Source: Nitrospira sp.
GTDB lineage: Bacteria > Nitrospirota > Nitrospiria > Nitrospirales > Nitrospiraceae
DNA: 64,000 nt
NCBI GenBank assembly: GCA_016788885.1
Contig: JAEURX010000036.1
Coordinates: 62,001 to 126,000, forward strand
Direction of reading: 5' to 3'
Shown: positions 56,945 through 64,000 of the stretch, in pieces
Numbering within the stretch: position 1 is the stretch's first letter
Layout of the letters: each line of letters begins with the position of its first letter
Program-made: the position numbers and the translations under genes
The notes under the pieces: model-generated
What the model was told of the DNA's origin: nothing
The model's database searches: none
What the model saw: only the letters and a program-made list of their open reading frames with translations

Positions 56945-58930
56945 ATGAAACCACACGCCTTTGTCGCCATGCCGTTCGGCGTGAAAACAGACCGTGAAGG
57001 AAACGAGATCGATTTCAACCGGGTCTATGCAGAGCTGATCAAACCTGCTCTGGAAGCAGCTGACCTCGAACCCTTCCGGGCCGACCAGGAAATACGTGCC
57101 GGCGACATTCGCACCGACATGTTCCAAGAGCTCCTAATCGCCGACCTCGTGGTGGCCGACCTCACGTTGGACAATCCCAATGTCTGGTATGAATTAGGCG
57201 TGCGTCATGCCCTACGAGCCCGCTGCGTTGTCCTGATCTGCGGTGGGCGAGTGACGACTGCGTTCGATCTCTACACGGATCGCAAACTCCGCTACAGCAT
57301 TAAGAACCAAGGACCAGATCCCGCGACAGTGGAACAGGACCAAAAAAACCTAACCACTATCATCAGGGCCACGAGGGAATCGTGGCATGGCCGCAAGATA
57401 AGCCCCGTCTATCAACTCATGCCAAATCTCCAGGAGCCGGACTGGAAGTCGCTCCGCATCGGTAACGTGCAGGAATTCTGGCAACAACATGAGGCATGGG
57501 AAGACCGCATCACGCTGGCGAGAAAAGCCGGACAGATCGGTGACGTGTTGGTCCTGGCGGATGAGGCGCCGATCGCGGCGTTTCGCGCCGAAGCGTGGAT
57601 CAAAGCTGGAGAAACGTTGCGTAAAGCCGAACGATTCGGCTTTGCGTTGGAACAGCTCGAACGAGGCTTGGCGGTCGAACCGCACCATCCTACAGGTTTG
57701 CGCGAGTTGGGTATCTGCCTGCAACGCCTGGCTGTGGCCGGTCGGTCTGGCCATTCATCGGACCGTGCGCGCGCACACTACCAAAAAACCTTGGAGCTCT
57801 ATCCGCGAGACCCCGAAACCTGGGCCTTGCTCGGTCGAGTCGATAAGGATGCCTGGATCGCCGCCTGGCGTCGCCCCGGCAGCAGCCCGAAGCAGATGCA
57901 AGAAGAAGCGGCCTACGAAGATGCCCTCCTGCGTGGCGCCATCGACAGCTATGCGACCGCCTATCGCAGTAACCCCGGTCATTACTATTCAGGCATCAAC
58001 GCGCTGACCTTGATGCACCTCTATCGCCACCTTACTATCAACGATCCGCGCTACGACGGTGAAATGGATACCATGGCCGGGGCTGTCCGATTTGCCGCTG
58101 AGTCCGAGCTGAACGAAGAACAGCGCTTCTGGTCCCACATGACCTTGGGCGATCTGGAGGTGCTGGTCGGTACGCCGGAGTCGGCACAAGCCGCCTATAA
58201 GGAAGCCATTGCGAAAAATGATAGAGATTGGTTTGCGCTCAATTCCAGTCGCCTCCAGCTGCAACTGCTCAAAGACCTGGGCTTCCGTCCGGAAAACGTC
58301 GATGCCGCCATCGCCACCTTCGACCGCGCATTGCAAAAGCTCAGACGGCCTGAAGACCATTGGCAGCCAGGCCAGGTGTTGCTGTTCAGCGGTCACATGA
58401 TCGACGCGCCAGATCGCCCTAACAAGCGTTTTCCAGCGGAGAAAGAGTCGGTCGCGGCCACGAAAATCGCCGAAGCATTAGATCAACTGGGCGCCGGACC
58501 TGAAGACCTCGCCTTGGCCCAAGGCGCCAGCGGCGGGGACTTGTTATTTCTGGAGGCCTGTCGACAACGAAACGTGCGGGTGCAACTCTTGCTGCCGCTC
58601 CCGGAGCCGGAATTCATCCAGCGCTCGATCCTGCCTTCTGTCGATGGCGCAAAATGGCGGGATCGATTTTATTCACTCAAGGCCAACCTTGAAAACGAGC
58701 CTCGCATCATGCCGGACGAACTCGGGCCTCTACCCGACGGCGTGAATCCGTTCGAACGCTGCAATCTGTGGCTGCTCTACACCGCCCTGTCCTATGGGAT
58801 CAACAAGGTGCGATTCATCTGCCTGTGGGACGGCGGAGGCGGCGACGGACCTGGGGGCACCGCGCACATGTATGAAGAAGTGAAGCGGAGGACGGGACAG
58901 GTGACGTGGATCGATAGCAGGACGCTCTAG
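56945..58930 (+). CDS. TRAFs-binding/TPR protein with nucleoside-hydrolase-like N-terminal domain
   Basis: A 661-residue soluble protein. Residues 5-11 (FVAMPFG) and the ADLVVADLT...NPNVWYELGVRHA segment (about 70-92) form a Rossmann-like domain similar to nucleoside deoxyribosyltransferase/TIR-type folds. The middle is a TPR-rich helical region (about 190-470). The C-terminal part holds ALAQGASGGDLLFLEACRQR and a second Rossmann-like unit. The arrangement matches bacterial TRAFs-binding-domain proteins, whose eukaryotic relatives include the central region of ASK-type MAP3 kinases. GGAG lies 7 bases ahead of ATG 56945. Its neighbours are a patatin and a TIR protein. Confidence 0.8.
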   Translation: MKPHAFVAMPFGVKTDREGNEIDFNRVYAELIKPALEAADLEPFRADQEIRAGDIRTDMFQELLIADLVVADLTLDNPNVWYELGVRHALRARCVVLICGGRVTTAFDLYTDRKLRYSIKNQGPDPATVEQDQKNLTTIIRATRESWHGRKISPVYQLMPNLQEPDWKSLRIGNVQEFWQQHEAWEDRITLARKAGQIGDVLVLADEAPIAAFRAEAWIKAGETLRKAERFGFALEQLERGLAVEPHHPTGLRELGICLQRLAVAGRSGHSSDRARAHYQKTLELYPRDPETWALLGRVDKDAWIAAWRRPGSSPKQMQEEAAYEDALLRGAIDSYATAYRSNPGHYYSGINALTLMHLYRHLTINDPRYDGEMDTMAGAVRFAAESELNEEQRFWSHMTLGDLEVLVGTPESAQAAYKEAIAKNDRDWFALNSSRLQLQLLKDLGFRPENVDAAIATFDRALQKLRRPEDHWQPGQVLLFSGHMIDAPDRPNKRFPAEKESVAATKIAEALDQLGAGPEDLALAQGASGGDLLFLEACRQRNVRVQLLLPLPEPEFIQRSILPSVDGAKWRDRFYSLKANLENEPRIMPDELGPLPDGVNPFERCNLWLLYTALSYGINKVRFICLWDGGGGDGPGGTAHMYEEVKRRTGQVTWIDSRTL

Positions 58931-59188
58931 GATGCACTACCGGAGCGGTGAATTCAGCAGAGCCTATTCTGAAACCAAAGCCTCAAATCGCAGCAGCGAA
59001 GAGGCAGTTCGGTCACGATAGTGAACGCACTAAGACGATGAAACCTTTCCGCTAACAAGTCCGACACTGTGCTCGGGCTTGTCGATTTTGGCGGATGCGT
59101 GAGAGCGGCACCCGACGCCCTCATGGATGCGGAAAATAAATAGAGGACGAGCAGGGGTTATTCATTCTTGCAAGCGCGAGGAGGCAAA

Positions 59189-60367
59189 ATGAATGAGCAA
59201 TTGCTGGCAGGCCTGCAGCCTACCGGCCCCAAAAAAATCCTTGCCTGCGACGGCGGGGGAATCCTCGGACTAATGACGGTGGAAATTCTTGCCAAGCTGG
59301 AGGGAGACCTTCGCGCGAAACTCGCCAAACCAGATCTCGTCTTGGCTGACTGGTTCGACTTCGTCTGCGGGACCAGCACCGGCGCCATCATCGCCGCCAG
59401 CATTTCGGCCGGCATGTCCATGGAACAAATCCGTGCGTTTTACGTCGACAGCGGTGAGCAGATGTTCGACAAGGCATTCGTCTTAAAGCGGCTTCGTTAT
59501 AGCTACAACGATGAGCCGTTGGCTGCAAAACTGCGCGCAGAACTCAACCGGGCGCTGGGGTATCCCGACGGCGCGCCCCCTGCCACGCTCGGCGATGCGG
59601 GCTTGCGAACTCTGCTCATGATGGTATTACGCAACCACAGCACCGATTCGCCCTGGCCGATCTGGAACCATCCTGAGGCCAAGTACAACCAGCGCGATCG
59701 GAAGGACTGCAATCTCAACTTGCCGCTCTGGCAGTTGGTGCGCGCCAGCACCGCAGCCCCCACATTCTTCCCGCCTGAGGTTGTCACGTTCGCCCCAGGC
59801 ACGCCAAGCGAATACCAGTTCGTCTTCGTCGACGGCGGCGTGACCACGTACAACAACCCGGCATTCTTGGCTTTCCAGATGGCGACGGCAGCCCCATACC
59901 GACTCAATTGGCCCACGGGAACGGACAAGCTCTTAATAGTTTCCGTCGGAACCGGCTGTGCCGCCAACGCGCGCCTCAATCTGCAAGCAGATGACCTCTG
60001 GCTAGGTGATCACGTGAAGAATGTCCCGCGTGCCCTCATGAATGCGGCCTGCGCCGGCTGGGACATGGCCTGCCGCATGTTGGGTGATTGCCGTTTTGGC
60101 GCGCCGCTCGATCGCGAAATTGGAGACATGGTGCTAGCTCCCGGCACGACCCCTTTAAATTGGACCGGTGCGAAACAATTCACTTATGTTCGGTATGATC
60201 CGGACGTGAGCCCAACAGGCTTGAAAACCCTAGGGGTGGTGAATATTCAGGCCGAGGCCGTGCAGGCCATGGATTCGGTTGAACACATCCGAGACATCCA
60301 GCGTGTTGGGGCCACGTACGCCAAGCAGAGCGTGAGCACAGACCATCTGCATCCCTTCTTAGTCTGA
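59189..60367 (+). CDS. patatin-like phospholipase
   Basis: A 392-residue soluble enzyme with the patatin fold. The oxyanion glycine motif DGGGILG is at 21-27, the nucleophile Ser63 in GTSTG (61-65) and the catalytic Asp215 in DGG (215-217). Patatins cleave acyl chains of membrane lipids, and several act as effectors of bacterial antiphage signalling systems. GAGGAGG lies 4 bases ahead of ATG 59189. The gene lies between a TRAFs-binding/TPR gene (258 bases upstream) and a TIR gene (27 bases downstream). The cluster lacks a CD-NTase, so the trigger is unclear. Confidence 0.9.
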   Translation: MNEQLLAGLQPTGPKKILACDGGGILGLMTVEILAKLEGDLRAKLAKPDLVLADWFDFVCGTSTGAIIAASISAGMSMEQIRAFYVDSGEQMFDKAFVLKRLRYSYNDEPLAAKLRAELNRALGYPDGAPPATLGDAGLRTLLMMVLRNHSTDSPWPIWNHPEAKYNQRDRKDCNLNLPLWQLVRASTAAPTFFPPEVVTFAPGTPSEYQFVFVDGGVTTYNNPAFLAFQMATAAPYRLNWPTGTDKLLIVSVGTGCAANARLNLQADDLWLGDHVKNVPRALMNAACAGWDMACRMLGDCRFGAPLDREIGDMVLAPGTTPLNWTGAKQFTYVRYDPDVSPTGLKTLGVVNIQAEAVQAMDSVEHIRDIQRVGATYAKQSVSTDHLHPFLV

Positions 60368-60394
60368 GAAGTCTAATCGTGGAGCAATACAGAC

Positions 60395-61483
60395 ATGGAA
60401 CCCGTCAATTTATTCTACAGCTATGCCCACGAGGATGAATCACTGCGAGACGAACTGGCCGGCCATCTGAAGATCATGGAACGGCGCAACGTCATTCGCT
60501 CGTGGCATGACCGACGTATTGTCCCGGGACAGAAGTGGGATACAGAGATCGATACCCAGCTAGAGAGTGCAGAGCTTGTGTTACTCCTGATCAGCGCAGA
60601 CTTCATTAACTCCGACTACATCTGGGGATATGAACTTGAGGTAGCCTTGAAGCGCCACCAAGACGGACAAGCGAGCGTGGTGCCAGTTATGCTCCGCTCA
60701 GTGGATATCACCGACGCACCTTTCGCGGCCTTGCAAGGCTTGCCGTCAGACCTGCGACCCGTGACGTCTTGGCCCAATCGAGATGAAGCGTGGACGGATG
60801 TCGCCAAAGGTATCCGGAATACCGTAGGAAAGATTCAGGCTGGATCGATTCATGTTGCCCTATCGACTCCCATTCAGAAGACATCTGTGGGAGACATAAC
60901 AGGCAGGTCGACCGGCCTTATCACAAAAGCAGGCTCGCAGAGTCTCTCGGAACGCGGTTCCGACCCAATCGTGGATCGAATCATCACAGGATTCTCAGAT
61001 CGGATTACAGAGGCGGCTATAGCTCGTGGGGCTCACGATATTGATTCTGGCAAGGCCAAACAAAATGCGCTCTCATTAATCAATGCTACAAATCAAAAGC
61101 GTATCCTCTGGGTCGATGACCGTCCCGACAACAATCGATTTGAAACCGCCGCTTTGGCCAAACTCCAAATCGAGGTCGTAGCTGTAACCAGCACAAAGGG
61201 TGCGCTCGCACGCCTGGACAAAGACCCAGAACCGTTCGACTTGGTGCTGTCAGACTGGCAACGACCGGAGCTTCATCTTGATACGGTAAGCGCAGGGATT
61301 CATCTACTTCGTCAATTACGAAAACGCCACCTCACTGTACCGGTCGTGTTCTATCACGGAAGTTTCGATGAACGGGAACGAGTATTGCGGCGGCAGCAAG
61401 CCGTGCATGAAGGCGCATTCGGCGAAGCCGTCATGCCGGATGAATTGTTCAGCTTGATCGCCGCCGCACTTGGAGTGGAGTGA
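60395..61483 (+). CDS. TIR domain protein with degenerate receiver domain
   Basis: A 362-residue fusion. Residues 5-140 are a TIR domain (LFYSYAHEDESLRDELAGHL; Glu80 in YIWGYELE at the position of the catalytic glutamate), then a linker (about 140-230), and a response-regulator-like receiver (about 235-362). The receiver keeps Asp241/Asp242 and Asp287 but lacks the conserved lysine before the terminal MP. TIR domains in bacterial defence often hydrolyse NAD+. With the receiver it may be regulated by a partner's phosphorylation or structure. It ends only 15 bases before the convergent trmL gene. Confidence 0.86.
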   Translation: MEPVNLFYSYAHEDESLRDELAGHLKIMERRNVIRSWHDRRIVPGQKWDTEIDTQLESAELVLLLISADFINSDYIWGYELEVALKRHQDGQASVVPVMLRSVDITDAPFAALQGLPSDLRPVTSWPNRDEAWTDVAKGIRNTVGKIQAGSIHVALSTPIQKTSVGDITGRSTGLITKAGSQSLSERGSDPIVDRIITGFSDRITEAAIARGAHDIDSGKAKQNALSLINATNQKRILWVDDRPDNNRFETAALAKLQIEVVAVTSTKGALARLDKDPEPFDLVLSDWQRPELHLDTVSAGIHLLRQLRKRHLTVPVVFYHGSFDERERVLRRQQAVHEGAFGEAVMPDELFSLIAAALGVE

Positions 61484-61498
61484 CCTGCACCACATTTC

Positions 61499-61963
61499 TT
61501 AGACACCGTGCCCGAATTCCACCTGCCGCCAGGCTTCGTAAAGCACCACCGCCACCGAATTAGACAAGTTCAAGCTACGGCTACCGGACACCATCGGCAC
61601 GCGAATACGTTGCTGATCGCAGACGCTCCCGAGAATCTCGGCCGGCAGGCCACGGCTTTCCGGACCGAACACAAACACATCCCCCTCAGCGTAGCGCACG
61701 AGATCGTATCGCTGCCTGCCCTTGGTGGAGACGGCGAACAGCCTCCGGTCAGCGAAGCGTTCGAGACAGATCTCCCAGGTTTCATGCACCGTGAGCGTGG
61801 CGAATTCGTGGTAGTCGAGCCCCGCCCGCAAGAGTTGCTTGTCTTCCAGCGTAAAGCCCAGCGGCTTCACGAGATGCAATCGAGCCCCGGTATTGGCACA
61901 GAGCCTGATGATGTTGCCGGTGTTCGGAGGAATTTCCGGTTGGTACAAGATGACATCAAACAT
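61499..61963 (-). CDS. trmL: tRNA (cytidine/uridine-34 2'-O)-methyltransferase
   Basis: A 154-residue SPOUT methyltransferase: MFDVILYQPEIPPNTGNIIRL at the start, VFGPESRGLP and the knot-forming SGSRSLNLSNSVAVVLYEA, matching TrmL. It methylates the wobble nucleotide of leucine tRNAs using S-adenosylmethionine. It is convergent with the TIR gene, and starts about 98 bases from the bacterioferritin-like gene that lies upstream. Confidence 0.95.
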   Translation of the reverse strand: MFDVILYQPEIPPNTGNIIRLCANTGARLHLVKPLGFTLEDKQLLRAGLDYHEFATLTVHETWEICLERFADRRLFAVSTKGRQRYDLVRYAEGDVFVFGPESRGLPAEILGSVCDQQRIRVPMVSGSRSLNLSNSVAVVLYEAWRQVEFGHGV

Positions 61964-62061
61964 GATGGCAGGAGGATCGATTGAGGTGCGATCAGCAGAA
62001 GCGACTGGAAGGGGTAGCCGACCGGTCGCCCAGACGAACCACCCTTCCAGCCATTCGGTGA

Positions 62062-62520
62062 TCAGGAACGGAAGGCCTGCACATCACCCGATTTGCGCAG
62101 CATCTTATTCACTTCATCGAGATGCAGTTCCTCACCCACGATCATCTCTCGAGCAAACTCTTCCAATAAGACGGACTTGCCCTCCGCCAGCTTCAGCAGT
62201 TCGTAATAGGAGGCCACGGCCGCTTTCTCATGCTCCAGGCTCTCTCGCAGAATATCGCCGACATCGTGTTGTTCCGTTTCCAGCAATGTCCCGATTTTCA
62301 GCGAAGGATGTCCGCCCAGCAACGTCACCAGTTCCCCGGCTTTGTGCGCATGGGCCAGGCTCTCATCCGCATTGCCCTTCAGCCACGACACGATCGGAAT
62401 CCGGTTGTACCCATAGATCATGAGCGCATAGTGCGTGTACCGCACGACCCCGGCCAACTCCAGCTCCATGATCCGGTTGAGAATTGCTACGGCGCGCTGC
62501 GTGTCTTGTTCGTTCATCAT
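62062..62520 (-). CDS. bacterioferritin-like diiron protein
   Basis: A 152-residue four-helix ferritin-like protein with iron-ligand patterns ELELAGVVRYTHY, ESLAHAHKAGE and EELHLDEVNKML, and a buried helix DILRESLEHEKAAVASYYEL. The length is that of bacterioferritins. A heme-binding Met was not confirmed by eye. It stores iron or protects against it. GGAG lies 5 bases ahead of the two ATGs. It stands downstream of ychF on the minus strand with 54 bases between. Confidence 0.88.
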   Translation of the reverse strand: MMNEQDTQRAVAILNRIMELELAGVVRYTHYALMIYGYNRIPIVSWLKGNADESLAHAHKAGELVTLLGGHPSLKIGTLLETEQHDVGDILRESLEHEKAAVASYYELLKLAEGKSVLLEEFAREMIVGEELHLDEVNKMLRKSGDVQAFRS

Positions 62521-62574
62521 CGGTCTCCAAATCAGACAAACATTCCTGCCTCAGAACATGGTCTTCACACCGGG

Positions 62575-63666
62575 CTATACGTTGAAACGGAAGTGCATCA
62601 CATCGCCGTCCCGGACGACGTATTCCTTCCCTTCCAACCGCATCTTGCCTTTTTCCTTCGCCCCCGTCTCGCCCTTGCAGGCGATATAGTCGTCATACCC
62701 GATCACTTCCGCGCGAATAAACCCCTTTTCAAAATCACCATGAATCACACCGGCAGCCTGTGGCGCGGTGTCGCCGATATGAATGGTCCAGGCGCGCACT
62801 TCTTTCACGCCTGCCGTAAAGTACGTTTGAAGCCCGAGCAGTTGATAGGCCGCGCGGATCAGGCGATTCAACCCCGGCTCCTTCATCCCGATGTCGGCCA
62901 GGAACTCCTGTTTTTCTTCGTCTGACAACACCGCGATTTCAGATTCCAGGGCCGCGCAAATCGCTACCACCGGCGCCCCTTCTCGTGCGGCAAATTCTTC
63001 CACGCGGGTCAGCAGCGGATTGTTGGTGAAGCCCTTTTCCGACACATTGGCCACGTACATCACCGGTTTCATCGTCAGCAGGCAGAGCGGCTTCAACAAG
63101 GCCCGCTGCGCCGGATCCAGCTTCATCGTCCGCGCCGGTTTGCCCTCATTCAGACAAGCCGCCACCTGTATGAGTAGATCGCCAAGCTTTGCCGCATCTT
63201 TGTCTCCCGAGCGGACAAGTTTCACATTCCGCTCTTGCGCCTTTTCGACTGTGGTGAGGTCGGCCAGCGCGAGCTCCGTCACGATGGTCGCAATATCGGA
63301 AATCGGATCGACCTTGCCGGCCACATGCACGACATTGTCGTCTTCGAAACAGCGGACCACGTTCACGATCCCGTCGGTTTCACGAATGTTCGCAAGAAAC
63401 TGGTTGCCCAGCCCTTCCCCTTTCGAGGCTCCGGCCACCAACCCGGCGATATCCACGAACTCGGTCGTGGCGTACTGCATCCGTTGCGGCTTGACGATAT
63501 CGGCCAGCGCCTGCATCCGCCCATCCGGCACTTCGACGATGCCGATATTCGGCTCGATCGTGCAGAACGGATAATTTTCGGCTGCAATCCCCGATTTGGT
63601 CAGCGCATTAAAGAGGGTGGACTTGCCCACATTCGGCAGCCCGACGATTCCACATTTCACACTCAT
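62575..63666 (-). CDS. ychF: redox-regulated ATPase/GTPase YchF
   Basis: A 363-residue Obg-family GTPase, the usual YchF length: P-loop [15 protein letters not shown], switch region [16 protein letters not shown], a helical domain, and a C-terminal TGS domain (about 275-360, [14 protein letters not shown]...[12 protein letters not shown]). YchF is an ATP-binding member of the Obg family associated with ribosomes. AGGAAGGG lies upstream of ATG 63666; longer frames do not contain another plausible start. Its gene is divergent from a partial gene at the window end. Confidence 0.95.
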   Translation of the reverse strand: MSVKCGIVGLPNVGKSTLFNALTKSGIAAENYPFCTIEPNIGIVEVPDGRMQALADIVKPQRMQYATTEFVDIAGLVAGASKGEGLGNQFLANIRETDGIVNVVRCFEDDNVVHVAGKVDPISDIATIVTELALADLTTVEKAQERNVKLVRSGDKDAAKLGDLLIQVAACLNEGKPARTMKLDPAQRALLKPLCLLTMKPVMYVANVSEKGFTNNPLLTRVEEFAAREGAPVVAICAALESEIAVLSDEEKQEFLADIGMKEPGLNRLIRAAYQLLGLQTYFTAGVKEVRAWTIHIGDTAPQAAGVIHGDFEKGFIRAEVIGYDDYIACKGETGAKEKGKMRLEGKEYVVRDGDVMHFRFNV

Positions 63667-63884
63667 GACGATCCCTTCCTGATCATGGCTCTGTTGATTC
63701 GGTCCGCCGTCCCTACGCCCTCTGATGGAGATGAATGCGTGAACCGAAGAGGCGCATTCTACGTGTTCAAGGCTGGCGCGGTCCACTCCCATTCGCTCCA
63801 GTGGAAGCGGCCAGGCCGCCGCCTGACATTCGAGGTCTCAGTTGTCTTCGTGGAAATGAGGGGAAGCTGAAGGAGAATATCGCC

Positions 63885-64000
63885 ATGCCGGAACGTGACG
63901 TAGAGATCACGGGCATGGTGTTGCTGAACATGCAGCCGGCTGAGGCCGGAGCTTACGTGAACAGTGTCTTGCTTAGCCCTTTCCCTCCGAGGCGCCAACC
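63885..64000 (+). CDS. partial gene of unknown function, 3' end outside window
   Basis: AAGGAG lies 10 bases before an ATG at 63885, and the frame (MPERDVEITGMVLLNMQPAE...) stays open to the window edge, about 38 codons. Nothing in it identifies a family. The divergent space to ychF (218 bases) would hold both promoters. Confidence 0.5.
   Translation, partial: MPERDVEITGMVLLNMQPAEAGAYVNSVLLSPFPPRRQ

Noticed and set aside
56945-61483. Calling the cluster a CBASS system
   Set aside because: A patatin effector is present, but I see no CD-NTase or Cap-type ancillary genes, so the name is not justified.

Overview
The window looks like chromosome from a GC-rich, aerobic, Gram-negative bacterium, most plausibly a Nitrospira-type member of the Nitrospirota. 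This rests on the style of its outer-membrane porins, many lipoproteins and small secreted proteins, and a very large molybdate-handling locus that would suit an organism relying on molybdenum enzymes such as nitrite oxidoreductase. The assignment is an inference: no rRNA or single-copy marker that would settle it is present. I see no transposase, integrase, CRISPR array or rRNA.

Layout. 1-4940 (+): a methylcitrate-type cluster (tail of a methylisocitrate lyase, a methylcitrate/citrate synthase, an acyl-CoA ligase and an acyl-CoA dehydrogenase). 4978-8731 (-): an MscS channel, a lipoprotein and a TPR protein. 8923-8998: a CAT-anticodon tRNA. 9224-25476 (-): a 16-kb block for making and exporting a 2137-residue cadherin-repeat surface protein. 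In order of transcription it holds a TolC-like lipoprotein, a HlyD-type adaptor, a GAF-HlyD fusion, an M50-protease/HlyD fusion, the giant protein and two histidine kinases. The last three genes are joined by 4-base overlaps, and no ABC exporter ATPase is present. 26159-28540 (-): a c-type heme protein, two very small proteins and a LexA-like repressor with a perfect palindromic operator. 29036-30516 (+): two tandem TraT-like lipoproteins.

30575-41675 (-) is a long molybdenum/oxyanion locus. It has two sets of Mop, ModB and ModC, a ModA, an HTH-Mop regulator preceded by a 21-codon leader ORF, a second ModA-like protein with its own lipoprotein and porin, and an HTH/periplasmic-binding-domain regulator. 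A second porin, ModA-like protein and lipoprotein cassette stands at 44631-47863 on the other strand behind a near-consensus promoter. Between and around these, 42.3-48.2 kb is decaying: a luciferase-like monooxygenase pseudogene, a Crp/Fnr gene with an apparent frameshift and a DUF2325 pseudogene.

48230-64000: a histidine kinase with a sigma-54 activator, a PPOX-like flavoprotein, Tex, the potassium transporter Kup, then three effector-like genes (56945-61483): a TRAFs-binding/TPR protein, a patatin-like phospholipase and a TIR-receiver fusion. Housekeeping genes follow (TrmL, a bacterioferritin-like protein, the GTPase YchF). The two most promising systems for further work are the ABC-less export operon for the giant cadherin protein and the TRAFs-binding/patatin/TIR cluster, which resembles a nucleotide-signalling or abortive-infection defence module.
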